Assembly: GCA_016290215.1 (NCBI GenBank)
Contig: JAEETH010000004.1
Span: 45,954-109,953 of the forward strand
From: Bacteroidales bacterium
Lineage (GTDB): Bacteria; Bacteroidota; Bacteroidia; Bacteroidales; F082
Direction: 5' to 3'
Length of the DNA stretch: 64,000 nucleotides
The first letter of the stretch is position 1, and every line of letters starts with the position of its first letter. The notes beneath the pieces were generated by a model. It was not told where the DNA came from. It did not search any database and worked only from the letters and a program-made list of their open reading frames with translations. A program made the translations under genes and the position numbers. This document shows positions 44,349 through 51,401 of this stretch, piece by piece.

Positions 44349-44852
44349 TTATATGAAAATCCTGGAATTATTCAAATCACCAGGGAAGAAATAGTTCTTC
44401 AGTTGAAAGATTTCCTTGGCGTTGTCGTGCATTTCGCTGAAGGCAATCTGATAGAGGGCACCTTTGCTCTTCAGGTCGTCGGGATAGCCAGCCATGGCTT
44501 GGGTGAAGACCTTTTGGGCCAGGGCAGGGTTTTCGTGACGAAGGTGACTGAAACGGTAGGTTGTGCCATAGAGCAGTGCCCGGGTAAGCAGATAGACATA
44601 TTCCTCATCGTTGAGTTCCACCTCCACCTTCTGATGATCGAAAAGTTTGCGCTCTTCTACATCGACTTTGGCACAGGTCATCTCATACAGTGGGTAATAC
44701 TTAGGTCTTCTCATGGAGTTGGAATACTCTTTGGCGACTTTCTCGCATTGGTCTTTATCATCGTGCAGCCACAAAGAGAACTTCGGTGGGAGTTCATTAT
44801 TGGGTTCAAAGAGCTCGGCAGGGTTCATGTTGGGGTCTTCAAGGAAAATCAT
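44349..44852 (-). CDS. Uncharacterised 167-aa protein, paralogue of the 6912-7415 protein
   Basis: It has the same length and the same order of conserved blocks as the 6912-7415 product: KYYPLYEMTCAKV near residue 51, LNDEEYVYLLTRALLYGTTY near residue 79, and DNAKEIFQLKNYFFPGD at the end. The N-terminal 25 residues differ. Function unknown; cytosolic. It stands alone after promoter copy D and is followed by sbcDC, which has its own promoter. Confidence 0.75.
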   Translation of the reverse strand: MIFLEDPNMNPAELFEPNNELPPKFSLWLHDDKDQCEKVAKEYSNSMRRPKYYPLYEMTCAKVDVEERKLFDHQKVEVELNDEEYVYLLTRALLYGTTYRFSHLRHENPALAQKVFTQAMAGYPDDLKSKGALYQIAFSEMHDNAKEIFQLKNYFFPGDLNNSRIFI

Positions 44853-44887
44853 AATCTTTGTTGTTTTTGTGAATGATCCTTATTAAT

Positions 44888-44916
44888 TATAGAACAAACA
44901 TATTGGTTTTTCAACC
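44888..44916 (-). promoter_or_regulatory. Shared alternative promoter, copy D
   Basis: Minus strand: GGTTGAA, 17 bases, CTATA; the full hexamers read TTGAAA and TATAAT, the closest of all copies to the classical sigma-70 consensus. It lies 35 bases before the ATG at 44852. Confidence 0.8.
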
Positions 44917-44938
44917 AATGAAGGGGAAAAAGTGTGTT

Positions 44939-45469
44939 TCATTCAAAATACTTCATCCCCTCATAGTTATACTTCACGAAGTCCTTTTCCTTGTGGCAAC
45001 TGGCTTGTAGGCGGGGCACCCATTCGTCCATGGGAAGGCCTCCTTTCAGGTAGGTGTTGATGGTCTCGCAGAAGAGGTTGACTTCGTTGAGGATGTCTTC
45101 GTTGGTGTTATTGGGGAAGCCAAAGCTATAGGCTTCATCCCAGTTGGATACGAACATGGAGGTGAAATAGCCTTGTAGGCCATAACGCTCGGCGAAGCTG
45201 CTGGCAAAGCACCAGATGCCGATCACCTTTCTGCCCTTCAGGAGGTCGACAATACTACGGTCAACTACATAATTCATCCAACTGGTACCGAATAGCCCGC
45301 TTGTGGTCCCGTGCCCGAGGCCCATCACCAAGGGGTCGTCGTCGCGCTTAAGCTGTTCGACGACTTCCTCCTTGGTGGGGTTGTACAATAAGGTTACGTT
45401 CTCAAGACCCTCGTAAGTTTTCTTCAACCTAGCGGTGTCTTCCATTGTGTCAACGTGAATCACTATCAT
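44939..45469 (-). CDS. Caspase/CHAT-like cysteine protease candidate, 176 aa
   Basis: The chain opens with a strand (MIVIHVD), a second strand and helix (NVTLLYNPTKEEVVEQL), then PLVMGLGHGTTSGLFG with His53-Gly54, and VIGIWCFASSFAERYG with Cys87. A His-Gly after one core strand and a Cys after the next is the dyad layout of clan CD proteases (caspases, CHAT, gingipains). The domain is small but complete enough to be a minimal fold. The gene follows an AAA+ ATPase gene by 24 bases under one promoter, which suggests an ATPase-controlled protease. The catalytic call rests on motif layout only. Confidence 0.5.
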   Translation of the reverse strand: MIVIHVDTMEDTARLKKTYEGLENVTLLYNPTKEEVVEQLKRDDDPLVMGLGHGTTSGLFGTSWMNYVVDRSIVDLLKGRKVIGIWCFASSFAERYGLQGYFTSMFVSNWDEAYSFGFPNNTNEDILNEVNLFCETINTYLKGGLPMDEWVPRLQASCHKEKDFVKYNYEGMKYFE

Positions 45470-45493
45470 AATCTTTATATTGTTTCGTTGTTT

Positions 45494-47251
45494 TTATCCA
45501 CGGAACCCGATTGGTCTGCGACTATTCGTGTTGCGTCCAGCAATCTGTTCCTTCGAGCAGAGTTCTTCGATGTGGTTGAGGTCAGGGGTGCCACCAAAGA
45601 GGAGGTGGTCAACCATCACCTTGCGCGCTATGTTCTCAATCTGACCCCCGCTGAAGTCGTAGGAGCGGGCCAACACATTGGCATCAGCCTCGGCTAAATC
45701 GGGGATGAAGCTCTGCCAGATGTGCGTCTTAGCCTCAACACTGGGCTGGTGGAACTCCACCTTATACAGGAAACGTCTGTCAAAGGCGCTATCGAGGTTG
45801 CAAGTCAGGTTAGTGGTGGCAATCATAATGCCATCGATGTCTTCCATAGCTTGGAGCAGGATGTTCTGAATCGCGTTCTCCGTCTTCTCAAGGGTGGGGT
45901 TGTTGCCTCCCACGCTCGTGCGCACCGAGAGCACGGCATCAGCTTCGTTGATGAGCAGGATAGGGATGCGTTTCGATTTCTTCACGCGTTGGGCATAGCT
46001 CTCGAAGATGCTTTTCACTATCTTCTCCGTCTCACCGTACCACTTGTCACGAATCGACGAGATGTCGACCTGCATGATGTCGCGGCCCGTCATGCGGGCC
46101 AGTTGTAAGGCAGTCTCTGTCTTACCGGTGCCAGGGGCTCCATAGAAGAGGCAGTTGAAGCCCTTGCGGAGATTGGCTTTCTCCAAACGTTCGCGGATGG
46201 CTTGCAGCTGCTCATCCTCGAGCAGGTGCTGCAAAGTGTCAATTTGTCCTTGGTCCTCGGCGGAATAGAACAACGCTTTGGGCTTGATGTCGTTGCAGCT
46301 GAGCATGTCGCTGTGGTCGTCCTCGTCAACCTCATCGATATTGGTCGGGATGTCGTATTCGCTGAGGAAGAGCTTGCGAGCCTTGTCGGTGAGTTGGAAG
46401 ACATTGGTCGATAACAAGCCGTCATTTGCGGTAAGCGTTAGAAGTCCTTCCTTGATAAAGGGGTGAAGTCCGTTTTCCATTAGTATGGGGAACTCGTCCT
46501 CGATATCGTCGATGGAGAGAAACTCCAACTGACCGAGAGGAACCCTTACCTGGTGGTCGACTACCAGTCGTTTGCAGAAGTAAAGTAGATATACCTTGTC
46601 GGGGTTGTACACCCTTAAGTTGTTAATGTTACGGGCGATGGCTAACTGTGGATTGTCGTTGAACAGCTCCATGGTTTCGTAGTGTAGCTCTTCCTCGTCG
46701 ATTTGGCTGTTGCGACCGGCTTCACGCAGTAGCTTGGTGAAGAGTTTCATGAACTCGTCGGCTGTCAGATTGGCAGTGTTGACAATGGGCAAGGATTGAT
46801 TGCTGCAGAAGGCAACCTTGGCTTTCTCGCTCAGCTGATAGGCAGGGCTGTTGCCGTGAAATGAACCACGTTTTCTGATATAGCGGCGGTGCATCAGAAC
46901 CTTCAGGGTATCCGCCTTACGCATGATGCTGATGGGCGAGCAAGAGAAATAGTCCGTTAGCTCACGGGTGTTCACCGTTGATTCGGAATCGGAGATGAAA
47001 GGGCAGAGCATCACCGCCTCTTCGGGTGTCACCTTTAGGTCGGAGGCCACTGACTCGATAAGGGACTTATGGCGTTTGAAGAATTTGTCTTCGAGCTTAC
47101 AGCCTTGTGCCAGCTGTATGAGTCGCTCAAGTTTGTCGAGCAGGGTCATGCTTTTCAGCATGGTTTTGTTGACAGGAGTAACCAGTGCATACTTGGGGAT
47201 GGGGTCGAACATTTCGTCGTCCAACTCAAAGGAGTCTTGCTTTCTTTTCAT
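45494..47251 (-). CDS. AAA+ ATPase with N-terminal winged-helix-like region
   Basis: The protein is 585 aa. The last 230 residues are an AAA+ module: Walker A FYGAPGTGKTETA near residue 370, a Walker B variant ILLINEADAVL near 432 (Asn in place of the first Asp, as in some AAA subfamilies), sensor-1 IMIATTNL and arginine-finger region SAFDRRF. The first 340 residues contain helical segments that look like winged helices (ISIMRKADTLKVLMHRRYI). The module resembles Cdc48/FtsH-type unfoldases without a protease domain. It is transcribed with the downstream caspase-like gene from promoter copy E, so the two may act as one machine. Confidence 0.8.
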   Translation of the reverse strand: MKRKQDSFELDDEMFDPIPKYALVTPVNKTMLKSMTLLDKLERLIQLAQGCKLEDKFFKRHKSLIESVASDLKVTPEEAVMLCPFISDSESTVNTRELTDYFSCSPISIMRKADTLKVLMHRRYIRKRGSFHGNSPAYQLSEKAKVAFCSNQSLPIVNTANLTADEFMKLFTKLLREAGRNSQIDEEELHYETMELFNDNPQLAIARNINNLRVYNPDKVYLLYFCKRLVVDHQVRVPLGQLEFLSIDDIEDEFPILMENGLHPFIKEGLLTLTANDGLLSTNVFQLTDKARKLFLSEYDIPTNIDEVDEDDHSDMLSCNDIKPKALFYSAEDQGQIDTLQHLLEDEQLQAIRERLEKANLRKGFNCLFYGAPGTGKTETALQLARMTGRDIMQVDISSIRDKWYGETEKIVKSIFESYAQRVKKSKRIPILLINEADAVLSVRTSVGGNNPTLEKTENAIQNILLQAMEDIDGIMIATTNLTCNLDSAFDRRFLYKVEFHQPSVEAKTHIWQSFIPDLAEADANVLARSYDFSGGQIENIARKVMVDHLLFGGTPDLNHIEELCSKEQIAGRNTNSRRPIGFRG

Positions 47252-47302
47252 AAGGCGGGTGATTTAAAAGATTCTTTATATTGTTTCGTCTGTCATTCTA
47301 TT

Positions 47303-47331
47303 TATAGCGCCCCGAATGCAGATTTTCAACC
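47303..47331 (-). promoter_or_regulatory. Shared alternative promoter, copy E
   Basis: Minus strand: GGTTGAA, 17 bases, CTATA (-10 hexamer TATAAA), preceded by CTTTTTTTCACGCCC. It drives the AAA+/caspase-like pair and lies between it and the sigma factor gene. Confidence 0.8.
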
Positions 47332-47353
47332 AAGGGCGTGAAAAAAAGTTTTG

Positions 47354-48022
47354 TCAGGCGCACATACGGTAAGGTGAGCTGGCACCTTCGATGAAGGTGC
47401 GCAGCTTAGTGAGAGCTTTCTGGATACTCTTGTGAACAGCTGTCGTGCTGACATTGAGTCGGTTGGCAATCTCTTCAAGTTTCATTGCCTTGTTGTCGAA
47501 GCCAAAGTAGCAGCGAATCAAGAACTGCTCCTTGGGCTTGAGGGTGGCAATGGCTTCGTTCAGCGTCTCAAGCTGCCAAGCCTGCTCAGACTCCCAGTTG
47601 CAGCACATAGAGGTGAGGGTGAACACGTTGGCGTCGTCGAGGCAAGTGAAAAGGCTTTCTTCTTTCTCAACGAATCTTGGCTCTCCGTTCACCACCTCTG
47701 GCACCAGAACCGCAAAGGAAGGACGCCAGCGGTTGATTTCTGCCACCATGGCATGCCAAATGCATCGGTTGGCATAGGTTTTGAAAGACGCGTTACGGTT
47801 GCCGTCATAGTGGCAGGCTGCCGAAACCAGAGCTTCGTAGCCGGCATCCAACAAGTCACTTTCTGTCAGGTTGTGGAAACCGGTTTGCTGGCAGAGGAGT
47901 GCTTTCGCTATGCTACTGACAAGGCTAATGTGTGTCGCCACCAGTTGCGACTGGTAGGTGTTGAGCTTGAGGTTCGTGTTGCTGTTCGTTGGGAGTTGCT
48001 GCTGGGTGTAAGTGTCTTTCAT
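47354..48022 (-). CDS. Sigma-70-family alternative sigma factor
   Basis: The protein is 222 aa. Residues about 25-105 are region 2: LVSSIAKALL, then LTESDLLDAGYEALVSAACHYD (core binding) and FKTYANRCIWHAMVAEI (-10 recognition). After a linker, residues about 155-215 are region 4, with LKPKEQFLIRCYFG and the helix-turn-helix LEEIANRLNVSTTAVHKSI that reads the -35. Region 1 and a clear region 3 are missing, so it is an alternative factor, larger than a minimal ECF. It is the best candidate for the factor that uses the ten shared promoters in this window. No anti-sigma gene is adjacent. Confidence 0.85.
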   Translation of the reverse strand: MKDTYTQQQLPTNSNTNLKLNTYQSQLVATHISLVSSIAKALLCQQTGFHNLTESDLLDAGYEALVSAACHYDGNRNASFKTYANRCIWHAMVAEINRWRPSFAVLVPEVVNGEPRFVEKEESLFTCLDDANVFTLTSMCCNWESEQAWQLETLNEAIATLKPKEQFLIRCYFGFDNKAMKLEEIANRLNVSTTAVHKSIQKALTKLRTFIEGASSPYRMCA

Positions 48023-48046
48023 AGGCTTGTTTTGTTTTTAATTTAT

Positions 48047-48075
48047 TGTATATTAGTGAATTACTTATTTCAAAC
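48047..48075 (-). promoter_or_regulatory. Possible promoter of the sigma factor gene
   Basis: Minus strand: GTTTGAA, 17 bases, ATACA (then AT). Same 29-base geometry as the shared promoter but with one -35 and two -10 mismatches. It also partly fits the housekeeping -33 TTTG. Weak evidence for autoregulation. Confidence 0.3.
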
Positions 48076-48246
48076 GAGGCCAAGATAAGGGCAACGAAAT
48101 CCAACCAATGCTCAAAACTGACATTTTTCAGGAGTTCATAATCTTATATTGCGGGGCGATTTTATGCAAAAATCGTGCCGAAATGTTAAAAATCGGAAAT
48201 ATTTTTTTGTTTTTTGTAGAGACGGTGTCACACCGCCTTTACCGTG

Positions 48247-48912
48247 TCATTCCCCTCTCACCGTCCGATTCAGCCACTGGCAGAAGTCTTTGGTCTTCTC
48301 GAACTCGCTCAGCACCCAGTCGACGAGATGCGGGTCGGAAAGGCGTTTCTCGGGGAGGTCTTGCACCACGAGCCAGTCGCGCTGCTTGAAGAGTTCGGCT
48401 TGGGGATGGTCTTTGGGATAGCCGTTGGGCACACGTTTCATGGCGTGGCTGGTGTCAAGGTCGAAGCCTTTGGCTTTGGCGATGGCTTCCACCAACGGTT
48501 CGCCGTTGAAGAGGATTTCGTCGCGGATGGTCTTCAGCATGGTAGTGTCGGGCATGTACATCCCTGTGCAGAGCATATTGTGGCCGAGGTATTCCGATTC
48601 CTTGGCCTCCAGATGGAAGTAGTAGCCGCTCAGCATCGATTTCTTGCCTTCGGGACAGACGAACACACCGAAGTGGGTCTTGTAGGGCCGCTTGTCGGGC
48701 GAGAAACGCGTATCACGGTAGAAACGGTAGGTGCAGTCCTTCAAGGTGAGGCCTTTGCAGTTGTCGTCGAACTTTTGCACGCCGGCGATGATTTGCTCGG
48801 CTAAAGCATTGAAATTGGCCTGCGCCGTTTGGTATTGCTTCTTATGCTCTTGGAACCACGGGCGGTTGTTGTTATGTAGGACGTCGTCGAGAAAAGTGAG
48901 GATTTCTTCCAT
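48247..48912 (-). CDS. DUF2461 (TIGR02453) family protein
   Basis: The protein is 221 aa and matches the DUF2461 family: EILTFLDDVLHNNNRPWF at the start (family 'FL..L..NN...WF...K..Y'), then YRFYRDTRFSPDKRPYKTHF and a central YYFHLEAKES segment. Members are widespread in Bacteroidetes and have no known function. No signal peptide. It has a TATCTTTG promoter (48932-48939) and is a single-gene unit. The 224-base gap downstream (48023-48246) holds only the sigma-gene leader and a short GGTGTCACACC palindrome at about 48224. Confidence 0.85.
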   Translation of the reverse strand: MEEILTFLDDVLHNNNRPWFQEHKKQYQTAQANFNALAEQIIAGVQKFDDNCKGLTLKDCTYRFYRDTRFSPDKRPYKTHFGVFVCPEGKKSMLSGYYFHLEAKESEYLGHNMLCTGMYMPDTTMLKTIRDEILFNGEPLVEAIAKAKGFDLDTSHAMKRVPNGYPKDHPQAELFKQRDWLVVQDLPEKRLSDPHLVDWVLSEFEKTKDFCQWLNRTVRGE

Positions 48913-48931
48913 AGGAGTTTCAGATTTGGTG

Positions 48932-48939
48932 CAAAGATA
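48932..48939 (-). promoter_or_regulatory. Housekeeping -7 box
   Basis: TATCTTTG on the minus strand, 20 bases before the ATG at 48912. Confidence 0.5.
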
Positions 48940-48949
48940 GGAAAAAAAC

Positions 48950-48993
48950 GCGGATTACAAATCCGCAGGTTCATTGCGGCGGATTGCAATCCG
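48950..48993. repeat. Pair of GGATT palindromes (REP-like or terminator)
   Basis: GCGGATT-ACA-AATCCGC at 48950-48966 and the perfect 14-base palindrome CGGATTGCAATCCG at 48980-48993 lie in tandem. They are downstream of the MATE gene and could end its transcript, or be dispersed REP-type elements. Confidence 0.5.
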
Positions 48994-49051
48994 TCAGAAA
49001 ACCCGACAAGGGCTAGTGCAAAGCAGAGAAAAAGATTTATATTAGATTTGT

Positions 49052-50371
49052 TTAAGATTTGTTTCCAAAAAACACCGCCCTTTTTGCCATCAACGTCATG
49101 GAAAGACCTCGTGCCACCATAAACATCAGGAAAGCAATCCACAAACCATGGTTGCCGAAAGGTGGCATTAATAACAAGGTGGCGGGCAGGAATACGCCGA
49201 TGGACGAGATGAGCATGGTGTTGCGGATGGCACGCGATGCCGTTGCACCGATGTAGACGCCGTCCCAAAGGAAGGCGGCAAAGGTGATGAGCGGGATGGC
49301 AGCCAAGTAGATGTGATAAGGTTTAGCCATCGGGATAATGTCGGGCTGGTCGCTGACGAGGCCGATGAACCAGTCGGGGAAGAGGGCATAAAGCACCGTG
49401 AAGGGCAAGGCGATGATGAGTCCCCAAAGAAACAGCAGTTTTGCAGTTTGATGGAGTTGTTTGGCATCATGTGCTCCCGTGAAACGTCCCACCAAGGCCT
49501 CGCCCGCGTAGGCGAAGCCATCGGTGAAGTAGGAGAAGATGTAGAAGAACTGCATCAATATCATGTTGACGGCTAACAGGTCGTCGCCGAGCTTGGCCGA
49601 CTGGTTGTTGAAGAAGGCAATGCTTAGCACTAAAAGTATGCTGCGAATCATAAAGTCGGCGTTGACCTTGAAGAAACGCTTCAGTTTGTCGGCTTGCAGT
49701 AGGATAACCCGACGGATGGGGATGAGATGATAGCGGAACTTGGCAAAAAGGAAGATAATCGCAGTTATTAATCCGCAGTATTGTGCGATAACCGTGCCTA
49801 AGGCCACACCACTTACATCCATGCCCATGGCGTTGACGAAGATGATGCTCAGGACGATGTTCACCACATTGGTCAGGATGGCGATGACCATGGGGATGGT
49901 GGTATTTTGCATACCGATGAACCATCCGTTGAAGGCATAGAGACAGAGCACTGCCGGCGCGGCCCAGATGCGGACGTGGAAATAGGTGGCGGTGTAGGCC
50001 AGCACCTCGTCGCTGCCGTTGAGCAACTTCATGCTGAGCCATTCTACCGCATTTTGAAGTGACAAAATCAAAACTGTGGCAATCAGTGCAATGCAAAGGG
50101 AACGATAGAGTGAATAGGCAATTTCGGCGCGGTCGTTGGCACCGTATGCCTGTGCCGTGAAGCCCGTCGTGCCCGCCCGCATGAAGCTGAAGATGGAGTA
50201 CATCACGCTGAAGATGGTGCCACCCAAGCCGATGGCCCCGATGTAGGCGAGGCTGTCCTGGTGCCCCATCAGCATCATGTCGACGAAGCCCAACAATGGC
50301 ACGGTGATGTTGCTGATGATGTTGGGGATGGCGAGCTTCAGTATCGAACGGTTGAGCGAGTTTTGGGGCAT
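49052..50371 (-). CDS. MATE-family efflux transporter
   Basis: The protein is 439 aa with about twelve hydrophobic spans. The start (RSILKLAIPNIISNI, then VPLLGFVDMMLMGH) matches the first two helices of MATE/DinF transporters, including the conserved 'P...........D...G' pattern, and a related pattern recurs in the second half. These inner-membrane antiporters export cationic compounds using Na+ or H+ gradients. The promoter on the minus strand is TACTTTTG at 50395-50402, divergent from the ferredoxin gene. Confidence 0.85.
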   Translation of the reverse strand: MPQNSLNRSILKLAIPNIISNITVPLLGFVDMMLMGHQDSLAYIGAIGLGGTIFSVMYSIFSFMRAGTTGFTAQAYGANDRAEIAYSLYRSLCIALIATVLILSLQNAVEWLSMKLLNGSDEVLAYTATYFHVRIWAAPAVLCLYAFNGWFIGMQNTTIPMVIAILTNVVNIVLSIIFVNAMGMDVSGVALGTVIAQYCGLITAIIFLFAKFRYHLIPIRRVILLQADKLKRFFKVNADFMIRSILLVLSIAFFNNQSAKLGDDLLAVNMILMQFFYIFSYFTDGFAYAGEALVGRFTGAHDAKQLHQTAKLLFLWGLIIALPFTVLYALFPDWFIGLVSDQPDIIPMAKPYHIYLAAIPLITFAAFLWDGVYIGATASRAIRNTMLISSIGVFLPATLLLMPPFGNHGLWIAFLMFMVARGLSMTLMAKRAVFFGNKS

Positions 50372-50394
50372 TTGAGTTTTTGTTTTTGCGGATG

Positions 50395-50442
50395 CAAAAG
50401 TACAATAAACTTGCCTTTATTTCGGAGTTTTCTCTACATTTG
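50395..50442. promoter_or_regulatory. Divergent housekeeping promoters
   Basis: TACTTTTG on the minus strand (50395-50402) serves the MATE gene; TACATTTG on the plus strand (50435-50442) serves the ferredoxin gene. Confidence 0.5.
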
Positions 50443-50463
50443 CAGCAATAAAACGACACTCCT

Positions 50464-51246
50464 ATGATATTCTACTTCAGCGGCTGTGGCAACAGCAAAT
50501 ATGTGGCGGAAACTATCGCCGCAGGCCTCAACGACAATTTGACTTTCATCCCCGAAGCGGCTCGCGAAGGCCGATATGACTACACTTTGGCCGAAGGCGA
50601 AAGACTTGGCTTCGTGTTCCCTGTCTATTCTTGGGCACCGCCAAAGTTGGTGCTGGATTTTGTGAAAAAGCTAAACATAAAGGTCGGCCCTTCGACAGGC
50701 TCAGGGACCTTGCCTTACATTTATTTTGCCTGCACCTGTGGCGACAATTGCGGCCTCACGGAGAAAGTTTTTCGCAAGGCTGTGGAAGAAAAAGGTTGGT
50801 CGTTGTCGGCCTGTTTCAGTGTGCAAATGCCTGAAACTTACATCGGTATGGCGGGCTTCAAACTCGACACACCAGAAAATGCCCAACTGAAGATTGACAG
50901 AGCAAACGACCTTCTGAAGCGAAATATTACACGGCTCATCAACAAGGAGCATTTTTCAGAAATGGTTGTGGGTAGCTTAGCATGGCTCAAGACTTATTTG
51001 GTGAATCCTGGCTTCAACCGATCCGCCACCGACGACTCGAAATACCTGTCGACCGAGGCTTGCATCCATTGTGGCAAATGCGTGGAAACATGCCCGTTGA
51101 AAAATATCACTCTCGAAGAAGGTCGCCCAAAATGGCACGGTCACTGCACGATGTGCATGAGTTGCTACCACCATTGCCCAGTGAATGCCATTCAATACGG
51201 CAAAGCCACGGCGGGGAAGGGTCAGTATTACTTTGGGAGAAGATAA
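50464..51246 (+). CDS. EFR1-type flavodoxin-ferredoxin fusion
   Basis: The protein is 260 aa. The first 150 residues are flavodoxin-like, starting MIFYFSGCGNSKYVAETIA with the FMN phosphate loop. The C-terminal part has two 4Fe-4S motifs, CIHCGKCVETCP (residues about 200-211) and CTMCMSCYHHCP (about 222-233). EFR1-family proteins are cytosolic electron carriers of unknown partner in anaerobes. Monocistronic, read divergently from the MATE gene. Confidence 0.85.
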   Translation: MIFYFSGCGNSKYVAETIAAGLNDNLTFIPEAAREGRYDYTLAEGERLGFVFPVYSWAPPKLVLDFVKKLNIKVGPSTGSGTLPYIYFACTCGDNCGLTEKVFRKAVEEKGWSLSACFSVQMPETYIGMAGFKLDTPENAQLKIDRANDLLKRNITRLINKEHFSEMVVGSLAWLKTYLVNPGFNRSATDDSKYLSTEACIHCGKCVETCPLKNITLEEGRPKWHGHCTMCMSCYHHCPVNAIQYGKATAGKGQYYFGRR

Positions 51247-51248
51247 TA

Positions 51249-51315
51249 AGCTATCAGCTATCAGCCGTCAGCTTTCTGCTTGGTCATTACAATGCTGATA
51301 GCTGAAAGCTAATAG
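51249..51315. repeat. REP-like palindromic repeat, copy 3
   Basis: AGCTATCAGC occurs twice (51249-51258, 51256-51265) and is matched by its complement GCTGATAGCT at 51294-51303. Shares words with copies at 2372 and 3056. Directly after the ferredoxin stop, so a terminator role is possible. Confidence 0.55.
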
Positions 51316-51358
51316 CTCAATTCAACAATTAAACAGTCAACACTTCAACATAAATACA

Positions 51359-51366
51359 TATCTTTG
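51359..51366 (+). promoter_or_regulatory. Housekeeping -7 box
   Basis: TATCTTTG, 35 bases before the ATG at 51402. Confidence 0.5.
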
Positions 51367-51401
51367 CACCATAAATTATTCATTATCAAAATACAAGTCC
51401 T

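Noticed and set aside
1097-47331. Shared motif as a sigma-54 promoter for the RpoN-like protein
   Set aside because: The spacing (17 bases between blocks) and sequence are of the -35/-10 type; the -24/-12 GG...GC pattern is absent.
48221-48237. GGTGTCACACC palindrome as rho-independent terminator
   Set aside because: Loop of one base and no U-run on the transcribed side of either gene.
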